From Dysosmobacter sp. Marseille-Q4140 (lineage in GTDB: Bacteria; Bacillota; Clostridia; Oscillospirales; Oscillospiraceae), in assembly GCA_018228705.1 (NCBI GenBank), contig CP073694.1, positions 496,001 through 560,000 on the forward strand: 64,000 nt of DNA. The letters are read 5' to 3'. The translations under genes and the position numbers were made by a program. The notes below the pieces were generated by a model. The model saw nothing but the letters and a program-made list of their open reading frames with translations, was not told the DNA's origin and searched no databases. Numbering within the stretch: the first letter of the stretch is position 1; each line of letters starts with the position of its first letter. Of the stretch, positions 1 to 6,163 are shown piece by piece.

Positions 1-319
1 CGGTCCAGTGCTCCGCCGCTTTCAGGAAGGCGGCGTGGCCGTGGGCGCGGATGTATTCCAGCGCCTGCTGGTACTTGCCGTATTTGTAGCCGGAGTGGTT
101 GAGGAAGGATTGAATGACCTCGCAGCGGTCATATTCCTCGCAGTCTCCGCAGGTGACATGGCCTCTGGCCAGACAGCACTTCTTCATCCTGCACTTTGCC
201 CGGCTCAGGTCCCGGGAGCCGTCCAGATACCCCGTCTTGCAGCCCTTGCAGGTGTTCCGATACTCCCGGCAGGTCCCGCAGTACGCGCCGCAGCAGCCGA
301 TCTCCTCCGTGCCGTTCAT
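1..319 (-). CDS. DUF3795-type cysteine-rich protein, C-terminus off the window
   Basis: The minus-strand frame from the ATG at 319 stays open to the window edge, so about 106 residues are visible and the C-terminus is missing. It begins MNGTEEIGCCGAYCGTCREY and carries many Cys in CxxC-like spacings (CGAYCGTCREY, CKGCKTG, CGDCEEYDRCE). This is the pattern of the DUF3795 family, presumed zinc-binding, function unknown. The start overlaps the stop of the upstream DUF1801 gene (ATGA), so the two are probably translated together. The family call is from recall of the motif, not a search. Confidence 0.75.
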   Translation of the reverse strand, partial: MNGTEEIGCCGAYCGTCREYRNTCKGCKTGYLDGSRDLSRAKCRMKKCCLARGHVTCGDCEEYDRCEVIQSFLNHSGYKYGKYQQALEYIRAHGHAAFLKAAEHWT

Positions 320-693
320 CGGGGCGCGCCCCCTTCAAAATGGCAGATCTCCAGAAAATCGCGGATGCTTTCTTTCACCGCGCGAAGGGACTGCTCATCG
401 CCGTATGGGATGTTGATGCACCGCTTTCCCTTTTTGCAGGCGGGCAGACGCTCCGCCAAGCGGTTCAGAAACGCCTCGTCGGAAAAATGGATAGAGAAAT
501 GGCTTTTCGCGGCGGAAACCGCCACATATCCCTCATACATCTTCTTCCCCAGCAGCCACATGGGCATGGAAAAGGAGATTTTAGGGACCAACTGCGGATA
601 TTCCGCGCTCATAAAGTCAATGAATGCGCTGACATGCCGCCGCTGCTCTTCGTTCAGCGACGCCACATACTCAGAAACAGAAGTTGCGCCCAT
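316..693 (-). CDS. DUF1801 / YdhG-like protein
   Basis: The product is 125 aa and begins MGATSVSEYVASL. An upstream in-frame start exists at 735, but the ATG at 693 follows GGGAGGTACGAT, a strong ribosome site, so it is preferred. The core (PKISFSMPMWLLGKKMYEGY, then SKSHFSIHFSD-like residues and KGKRCINIPY) matches the DUF1801/YdhG fold, sometimes called an iron-chaperone or frataxin-like family. The biochemical role is not established. It overlaps the DUF3795 gene by 4 bp and lies just downstream of the GNAT gene, so the three minus-strand genes may be one transcript. Confidence 0.75.
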   Translation of the reverse strand: MGATSVSEYVASLNEEQRRHVSAFIDFMSAEYPQLVPKISFSMPMWLLGKKMYEGYVAVSAAKSHFSIHFSDEAFLNRLAERLPACKKGKRCINIPYGDEQSLRAVKESIRDFLEICHFEGGAPR

Positions 694-710
694 ATCGTAC
701 CTCCCACTGC

Positions 711-1283
711 CTATTGGGACTGCCGCCGGTCCCACTCTTTTTTCAGGATGGCATACTGCACCGTGTTTTCATACCGGGGTGTGCCGTCGGGATCGTTCAC
801 GAAGGAGATGAATTCCAAAAACACGCCCTCCCGGCGCATGCCCAGCTTTTCGCACAGGTGCTGGCTGGAGAGGTTATAGTCCTCCGTATAGGCGTAAATG
901 CGCCGTGCGCCCTTTTGGGAAAAGAGATAGTCGAAGAAGGCATGTGCCGCCTCGAAAGCGTACCCTTTTCCCTGGTAGGCCTCATTCAGCATCCAGCAGG
1001 GGCTGAAGGTATCCCGCACGGCGTGCTCATCCGCGTGGGGCTCGCCCGTCTCCGGGTAGGCGTCGATCTCTCCGATGACCTTGCCTCCGTCTTTCAGGGT
1101 GATGGCGAAGTAGTATTCCGTCTCGCCCAGCCGCTTTTTCACGGCTTCCCTGGCCTCGTCCAGGGAATGCAGCTTCATGCTGGCAAAGCAGTTGACCGCG
1201 GGTTCTTTCAGATATTCGTAGACATCCGCCGCGTCCGTCTCCAGAAAGGGACGCAGGATCAGCCGTTTTGTTTCAATCACCAT
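711..1283 (-). CDS. GNAT family N-acetyltransferase (RimJ/RimL-like)
   Basis: The product is 190 aa and starts MVIETKRLILRPF, the usual opening of RimJ/RimL-type GNAT acetyltransferases. The acetyl-CoA binding region is the NEAYQGKGYAFEAAHAFFDY stretch near residues 98-117, followed by the late-domain NLSSQHLCEKLGMRREG signature. These enzymes transfer an acetyl group from acetyl-CoA to an amine; the substrate here is unknown. GAGGT lies 9 nt before the ATG. A broken partial copy of the first third of this gene lies at 1740-1871. Confidence 0.88.
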   Translation of the reverse strand: MVIETKRLILRPFLETDAADVYEYLKEPAVNCFASMKLHSLDEAREAVKKRLGETEYYFAITLKDGGKVIGEIDAYPETGEPHADEHAVRDTFSPCWMLNEAYQGKGYAFEAAHAFFDYLFSQKGARRIYAYTEDYNLSSQHLCEKLGMRREGVFLEFISFVNDPDGTPRYENTVQYAILKKEWDRRQSQ

Positions 1284-1338
1284 ACTTCGTTACCTCAATC
1301 AAATAAAATGGAATACCGCTGTGCCTGTATCTGCGTTT

Positions 1339-1698
1339 TCACCAGTGCAGTTCGCATTTTCCGGAAGCTTGCTGAAACTTCCACTGCAGATAGTATCGAC
1401 TGGTTTCCCCATCCAGATGGATCGACTGGGTGGGATTTTGACTGCTGAGTTTCAAAAGCGGCTGCTTGTTCTGATCCAGCAGCAGAACTTCCGCCTCGCC
1501 TTTGGTCAGTCGGGCATCCAAAGCAAATGCGTAAATCCTGTTTTCATAAAAGCGCCCCATGTGCCGGACCCATCCGGTGCAGGCATCCAGCTTTACCTTG
1601 TCTCCGGTTTTCCCGGGTAGAAACGCAAACAGGATCGCTTTGATACATTTCGTGGTCGCAATCGCACCCCAATAGTAAGGCAATCCCTTAAACTTCAT
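1339..1698 (-). CDS. Hypothetical protein, 119 aa
   Basis: An AGGAGG site sits 6 nt before the ATG at 1698, supporting expression. The protein has an N-terminal mixed hydrophobic segment (about residues 6-28, YYWGAIATTKCIKAILFAF) then a soluble basic and polar body ending QWKFQQASGKCELHW. No family was recognised. It lies between the GNAT gene and the broken GNAT copy, in the same direction. Confidence 0.55.
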   Translation of the reverse strand: MKFKGLPYYWGAIATTKCIKAILFAFLPGKTGDKVKLDACTGWVRHMGRFYENRIYAFALDARLTKGEAEVLLLDQNKQPLLKLSSQNPTQSIHLDGETSRYYLQWKFQQASGKCELHW

Positions 1699-1739
1699 GC
1701 TCCCGTCCTCCTGTATATCAGGCCCCTACCGATCCTCCC

Positions 1740-1871
1740 CGGCCTCGTCCGGGGAGTGCAGCTTCATACCGGAAAAGCAGTTGACCGCAGGTTCTCTCAG
1801 TCATTCGTAAACGTCCGCCGCATCGCTCTCCGAAACGAGACGCAGAATAGCCGCTTCGTTTCTACGATCAT
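1740..1871 (-). pseudogene. N-terminal remnant of a second GNAT gene
   Basis: Read on the minus strand, the region begins MIVETKRL and then continues only after a frame change as ILRLVSESDAADVYE. It parallels the first ~45 codons of the intact GNAT gene (MVIETKRLILRPFLETDAADVYEYL). Nucleotide similarity runs through the equivalent of positions 1150-1283. There is a frameshift, a stop near codon 25, and no downstream two thirds. It is a decayed partial duplication. Confidence 0.7.
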
Positions 1872-2022
1872 GCTCTGGCACCTCCGTGAAATCAAGGGCG
1901 AGAAACCCAGTTCCATCGTTTTGCAGTATAAAAAGTTCCGCTCCGGGACCGATCTTCGGAACCTTTTGACGGTTTTTTCGTCTATGCAGATAGTAGCACA
2001 TTTCTGCAAGGAGGGAAAGTGT

Positions 2023-2298
2023 ATGAAGAAGCGGAATGTCATCAGCATCCTGCTCTATCTGCTTGGCGCCGCTCTTTTTGTGATCGCCAATTCCGCAGTC
2101 ATCAGCGGCAGTCCGATCCATCTGACGTACGTTCAACGGGTCATTCTTTGCAGCGCGGCAGTCTGTTCCATCGGAACAGCTCCGTTCATTGGTCGATCCA
2201 AAACAAGAGTCGGCATGGTTATGAAGCTGGTCGCTGCAGCCGCATTGATTTGGTGTATCTTTGCATTTGGCGGGTTTATGAATAACAGTATGGCATAA
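2023..2298 (+). CDS. Small membrane protein, 91 aa
   Basis: The ATG at 2023 follows AAGGAGG (2008-2014), so this start is preferred over longer in-frame extensions. The product has three hydrophobic segments at about residues 6-25, 37-55 and 66-85, linked by short basic loops (GRSKTRVG), giving a three-helix inner-membrane protein. No family was recognised. It stands alone on the plus strand among minus-strand genes. Confidence 0.65.
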   Translation: MKKRNVISILLYLLGAALFVIANSAVISGSPIHLTYVQRVILCSAAVCSIGTAPFIGRSKTRVGMVMKLVAAAALIWCIFAFGGFMNNSMA

Positions 2299-2602
2299 AT
2301 GGCGGCAGCCAGGCAGCTTCCCGTTTGGTGAACAGAATATCAGATACTGACTGCAGGGGCAAGGTTGAAATACACCTTGCTTATTTTTGGCCTTTCAGAA
2401 AGCGATAAGGCCGCCATGGCATGCACCAACATTTGCCTTTTTTCGGTCCACAATGGGATAAAAATCCGCCAACATCACAAGATTTCGGTACAAGTGAGGA
2501 AAATTGAACTTCCGGCGTCTTGCTCCCAGAGAAAGCGCGCTATCAACGGTGCTTCACCTGGTTTTGAAATTTTCCAGAATGGCAACGATCTTCTGTTAAA
2601 AT
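2299..2602. other. Non-coding spacer
   Basis: About 300 bp with no convincing gene. A 79-codon plus-strand frame at 2365-2604 has no ribosome site and an unremarkable composition. Nothing else is recognised before the terminator hairpin. Confidence 0.5.
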
Positions 2603-2639
2603 AAATGCGGGGCGGAGGCCATACCTCCGTCCCGCATTT
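2603..2639 (-). terminator. Hairpin terminator after the flavin-reductase gene
   Basis: AAATGCGGG-CGGAGG pairs across a 5-nt loop with CCTCCG-CCCGCATTT (one bulged position). It lies 23 bp beyond the stop of the minus-strand gene at 2663. AT-rich flanks allow it to act in either direction. Confidence 0.7.
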
Positions 2640-2662
2640 CTGTCTCGGATCAAATCAGGCAA

Positions 2663-3238
2663 TCATTTCAGCTTGGCGCCGTCGTGGAAGACATTGCCCA
2701 CCTTCTCGCCCAGCACCCGGTATGCGTTGTGGATGGGGTCGAAGGTGATGGGCCGCAGCTTGTCCGGGTCGATTTTTCCGGCTTCATCCAGCACGGACTC
2801 GTCGGCGCTCACATTGACGATCTCGCCCACCAGACGGCAGCTCTCCGGGTCGTAGCTCACCAGGCGGCACTCCACCGCCATGGGGAGCTCGTCGATGAGG
2901 GGCGCGTCCACAAATTCCGACTTGGTGGTGTGCCAGCCGGCCTTTGCCACCTTGTCCGCCACCTGGTTGCCGGACTCGATGCCCACATAGTCGCAGGCAA
3001 CCATCTGCTCCGCCGTGGCCATGCTGACGGTGAAGGCCTTGCGGGCCAAGATGTTGGCGGTGGTTTTATGGCCTTCACTGATGCACATGCTCAGTTCCTT
3101 GTCCTCGCTGATGCCGCCCCAGGCCGCATTCATGGCGTTGGGGGTGCCGTCCTCATTGTAGGCAGCCAGGATAAAGACCGGCTGAGGATATGCTGACGAT
3201 CCCATCCTAAACGATTTGAGGAGGAAAGAGAACGACAC
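2663..3238 (-). CDS. Flavin reductase-like protein (DIM6/NTAB family)
   Basis: The body (YPQPVFILAAYNEDGTPNAM, NAAWGG, then a central CDYVGIESG) matches the FMN-binding split-barrel flavin reductase family, which binds FMN and reduces flavin or related substrates with NAD(P)H. Homologues usually start about ten residues before YPQPV with a short basic sequence. Here the N-terminus reads MSFSFLLKSFRMGSSAYPQPV and no good ribosome site is seen before either Met (3238 or 3205). The 5' end may therefore have been altered by a small rearrangement. It ends at a strong hairpin. Confidence 0.8.
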   Translation of the reverse strand: MSFSFLLKSFRMGSSAYPQPVFILAAYNEDGTPNAMNAAWGGISEDKELSMCISEGHKTTANILARKAFTVSMATAEQMVACDYVGIESGNQVADKVAKAGWHTTKSEFVDAPLIDELPMAVECRLVSYDPESCRLVGEIVNVSADESVLDEAGKIDPDKLRPITFDPIHNAYRVLGEKVGNVFHDGAKLK

Positions 3239-3267
3239 GGTTTGGAGTTCGTGCCGATTTCAGCGCG

Positions 3268-3777
3268 TTATGCCTTTTTCCGTGTCAGAAATACGCCCAC
3301 CAGCGCCGCAATCAGAACAAAGGGCGCCAGGCGGACAAAGCCCCACTCAAAGGCGTGGATGGCCACCCCCATGACGGCGGTCTCCGGGGCGCTGTAATCC
3401 CAACCCAGGTAAGGGCTGTTCACCGCCGCCAGAACTCCGACCACGGCCAGGATGCCCACGCACACCGCGACGAGCAGCCAGTGGAGGACCGAGCGCCGCA
3501 TGGCCTTCCTCCGGGCAAACTGCAGATTGATGATCTCCAGCTTTTCCGAGAGAGCCTTGATCTCGTCCACCTCCGACTCCGTCACCGTCTCCCCCAGCAG
3601 GGTGCTGACAGGCGTCTCCAAAGCCTCCGACAGGGCGATGAGCAGATCGGAGTCCGGGACGGACAGGCCCTGCTCCCATTTCGAGACGGTCTGCCGCACC
3701 ACGTTCACCTTGACGGCCAGTTCCTGCTGGGAAAGGCCCTTGGATCTCCGGATGGCTTTGATGTTTTCGTTCAACAT
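3268..3777 (-). CDS. XRE-family regulator with C-terminal membrane helices
   Basis: The product is 169 aa. The ATG at 3777 follows AAAGGAG, so it is chosen over the upstream in-frame start at 3846. Residues 1-58 are a Cro/CI helix-turn-helix (LSQQELAVKVNVVRQTVSKWEQG). A short amphipathic linker follows (DEIKALSEKLEIINLQFARRK), then two hydrophobic segments (about residues 97-118 and 141-163). This layout is common in Firmicutes membrane-tethered regulators. The target is unknown; it is divergent from the MarR-MATE operon. Confidence 0.85.
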   Translation of the reverse strand: MLNENIKAIRRSKGLSQQELAVKVNVVRQTVSKWEQGLSVPDSDLLIALSEALETPVSTLLGETVTESEVDEIKALSEKLEIINLQFARRKAMRRSVLHWLLVAVCVGILAVVGVLAAVNSPYLGWDYSAPETAVMGVAIHAFEWGFVRLAPFVLIAALVGVFLTRKKA

Positions 3778-3977
3778 TGGGCTCAGCTCCTTTCGCCCCC
3801 ATTGTAGGAAAAGCGGCCCGTTGCCGCAAGCAACGGAGAGTAACACGGCCTGTTTTTCGGGCCATCCGCCCCAACTGTTTGCGTCGCTATATCAAAGATA
3901 AGGCAGGAGGCGGGAGCGCGTCAAGTCCACTTTTGGAAAGCGAAAGTAAATCCGTATAAGTGCAAAAGGCAATGAGC

Positions 3978-4014
3978 AGTCCGTTTTTCGATCAAACAGG
4001 TCGGAAAACGGACT
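3978..4014. repeat. Inverted repeat in the XRE/MarR divergent spacer
   Basis: AGTCCGTTTTTCGA at 3978-3991 pairs with TCGGAAAACGGACT at 4001-4014 across a 9-nt loop, with one G-T position. It sits between divergent genes about 30 bp upstream of the plus-strand promoter. It could be an operator or a hairpin limiting read-through. Confidence 0.5.
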
Positions 4015-4041
4015 TCGTTCACTTTGACGGCAGCGCAGGGG

Positions 4042-4081
4042 TTGACAAAAAAAGTATTTCCACTATAATTACCAAAGGTAA
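4042..4081 (+). promoter_or_regulatory. Promoter and palindromic operator of the MarR-MATE operon
   Basis: A -35 TTGACA (4042-4047) and a -10 TATAAT (4064-4069) are separated by 16 bp. The palindrome TTACC-AAA-GGTAA (4069-4081) overlaps the -10 and the start point, where a MarR dimer would block RNA polymerase. Autorepression by the downstream MarR protein is the natural inference. Confidence 0.75.
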
Positions 4082-4099
4082 CTATATGGAGGGGACAAC

Positions 4100-4549
4100 A
4101 TGGAACCGAAAACGATCAAAGCGCTGCTGGATGCCTGCTATCTGGCCAAACGCATCCGGGATCTGCTCCCGGCGCTGCCCCAGGGCGTGACGCCGGCGTA
4201 TATCACGTATCTGGACGTGATCCAGACCCTGCAGCAGCAGGGCAGGCAGGTAAAGATCTCTGACATCAGCGATACGCTGAATCTCCCCCGGCCGGGCGTG
4301 ACCCGGACGGTGAAAGAGATGGAGGCCAAGGGCTTCCTCTGCAAGCACGCCTCCCCCAGCGACGGACGCATCACCTATATTTCCGTCACGGAGGCGGGAA
4401 AGCAGCTGTCCCAAATATACAACGAGGAGTATTTTTGCCGTCTGGCGCCGCTCCTGAGCGATATTTCCCAGGAAGACGCCGACCGTACCATTCAGACCAT
4501 TCAGAAATTCTATCGTGTCATGTCGGAAGGAAGCGTTTGTGTTGGATAA
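4100..4549 (+). CDS. MarR-family transcriptional regulator
   Basis: The product is 149 aa, the usual MarR length. Its winged helix includes VKISDISDTLNLPRPGVTRT followed by EMEAKGFLCKHASPSDGR, the recognition helix and wing. Flanking helices would form the dimer interface. A TGGAGGGG site precedes the ATG. It overlaps the following MATE gene, and its own promoter carries a palindrome. It likely represses its own operon and is released by a small molecule exported by the MATE pump. Confidence 0.9.
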   Translation: MEPKTIKALLDACYLAKRIRDLLPALPQGVTPAYITYLDVIQTLQQQGRQVKISDISDTLNLPRPGVTRTVKEMEAKGFLCKHASPSDGRITYISVTEAGKQLSQIYNEEYFCRLAPLLSDISQEDADRTIQTIQKFYRVMSEGSVCVG

Positions 4550-5915
4550 GAAAAATTCGGATTTTACTCAGGGCAATATTCTCAGGAAGCTGCTCCTGTT
4601 CATGGTCCCCATTCTCGGGGCCCTTATTTTGCAGGCCGCATACGGAGCGGTGGACCTGCTGGTCGTGGGCCGGTTCGGATCCACGTCCGGCCTCTCCGCC
4701 GTCTCTACGGGAAGCCAGGTCCTGAATCTGGTCACATTCGTTGTGACGCAGCTGGCCATGGGCATTACGGTGTTGATTGCGCGGTACCTGGGTGAGAAAA
4801 AGCCGCAGCAGATCGGGCCCGTCCTGGGCGGAGCCGCTCTTGTGTTTGCTTTGATCTCGGTGGTGCTGTGCATTGTTTTGGTCTGTTTCGCCCGCCCCAT
4901 CTCCGTGCTGATGCAGGCGCCCGCGGAATCTCTGGACCTGACCGTAAGCTATGTGCGCATCTGCGGAAGCGGCATTTTCTTCATCGTCGCCTACAATGTG
5001 CTCTCCGCCATTTTCCGGGGACTGGGCGACAGCCGGTCTCCGCTTCTGTTTGTCCTGGTGGCCTGTGTGGTCAACATTTTCGGAGATCTGCTGCTAGTAG
5101 CCGGGTTCGGAATGGACGCCGCGGGCGCGGCCCTGGCCACGGTCATTGCGCAGGCCGTCAGCGTGGTCTGCGCGGTGGTCTTGCTCTTGAAAAAGGAGCT
5201 TCCGTTTACCTTCAGCCGAAAAGATATCCGGCTGAATCCCCAGTGCCGCAAATTCCTGGCCGTCGGCTTGCCCCTGGCGCTGCAGGAGTGCTTGACGCAG
5301 CTGTCCTTCCTGGCGCTGTGCGCCTTTGTGAATCGCCTGGGCTTGGAGGCTTCCTCCGGGTACGGCGTTGCCAGCAAGATCGTCAACTTTGCCATGCTGA
5401 TCCCCAGCGCCCTCATGCAGTCCATGGCGTCCTTCGTGTCTCAGAATGTGGGCGCCGGCAATCCCAAGCGCGCCAAACAGTCTATGTTTACCGGGATCGG
5501 TGTGGGTCTTTGCTTCGGCTGCGTGGTCTTCGTTCTGGTCATGCTGAAAGGCGATGTGCTGGCTGGCTTCTTCTCCACCGATGCGGCGGTCATCCAAAAG
5601 GGCTTTGAATACTTGAAGGGATTCGCCCCGGAGACCATCGCCACCGCCGTCCTGTTCAGTATGGTCGGTTACTTCAACGGAAACCAGCAAACCCTTTGGG
5701 TCATGATCCAGGGGCTGGTCCAGACCCTTCTCGTCCGCCTTCCCATGGCGTATTTCATGAGCATCCAGCCCAACGCCAGCCTGACCAAGATCGGCCTTGC
5801 CGCCCCGGTGTCCACCGTGGTCGGGATCATTTTGAATGTGGGATTTTACATTTATTTTACCCGCCGGCAAAGCAGGCAGGATCCCGCGATCAGCGCGGGC
5901 AACAGCAAAGACTGA
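4539..5915 (+). CDS. MATE-family multidrug/cation antiporter
   Basis: The product is 458 aa with about 12 hydrophobic segments in two halves, as in MATE exporters that use Na+ or H+ gradients. The N-terminal motif (ILRKLLLFMVPILGALILQ then YGAVDLLVVGRFG) and the second-half counterpart (FLAVGLPLALQECLTQ) are typical. The start is probably GTG at 4539, which has GGAAGGA upstream and overlaps the end of marR by 11 bp; an ATG frame also begins at 4515. Translational coupling to marR suggests the pump is the regulated target. Confidence 0.9.
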   Translation: MLDKKNSDFTQGNILRKLLLFMVPILGALILQAAYGAVDLLVVGRFGSTSGLSAVSTGSQVLNLVTFVVTQLAMGITVLIARYLGEKKPQQIGPVLGGAALVFALISVVLCIVLVCFARPISVLMQAPAESLDLTVSYVRICGSGIFFIVAYNVLSAIFRGLGDSRSPLLFVLVACVVNIFGDLLLVAGFGMDAAGAALATVIAQAVSVVCAVVLLLKKELPFTFSRKDIRLNPQCRKFLAVGLPLALQECLTQLSFLALCAFVNRLGLEASSGYGVASKIVNFAMLIPSALMQSMASFVSQNVGAGNPKRAKQSMFTGIGVGLCFGCVVFVLVMLKGDVLAGFFSTDAAVIQKGFEYLKGFAPETIATAVLFSMVGYFNGNQQTLWVMIQGLVQTLLVRLPMAYFMSIQPNASLTKIGLAAPVSTVVGIILNVGFYIYFTRRQSRQDPAISAGNSKD

Positions 5916-5919
5916 GCAT

Positions 5920-6108
5920 ATGCCGGGCCCATACAGCGCCGGGTTCACCCTGGACACCTATACGCATATCACCAACGATATGCAGAGCGGCGCAGCAGAG
6001 AAGATCGTCGGCTTCATGGAAACGGCTACGGCCAAGTCAAAACCGGAACCGCCTGACCCGCTGGAGGAGAGCCGGTGCAAGGTGATACCGTTCGAAAGGG
6101 TAGGATAA
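5920..6108 (+). pseudogene. C-terminal scar of a tyrosine recombinase
   Basis: Beginning 5 bp after the MATE stop, this frame reads ...SAGFTLDTYTHITNDMQ, then SGAAEKIVGFME. This is the catalytic-Tyr segment of phage/ICE integrases, closely resembling NASFTLDTYTHVTPDMQ in the intact integrase at 45821-47029. Everything upstream of this segment, including the Arg and HxxR boxes, is absent. It marks an element that has been lost or recombined away at this junction. Confidence 0.75.
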
Positions 6109-6113
6109 AAGAA

Positions 6114-6154
6114 GCGAAGCCCAAGGGACACGCCAAAGTCCTTTGGGCTTTCGC
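6114..6154. terminator. Hairpin terminator between convergent genes
   Basis: GCGAAGCCCAAGGGAC (6114-6129) pairs with GTCCTTTGGGCTTTCGC (6138-6154), with small bulges, across an 8-nt loop. It lies between the plus-strand integrase scar and the end of the minus-strand gene at 6164, so it can serve both. Confidence 0.7.
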
Positions 6155-6163
6155 CATTTTGAA

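Noticed and set aside
2365..2604. 79-codon plus-strand frame
   Set aside because: No ribosome site, no domain, and its end runs into a terminator hairpin of the opposite gene.
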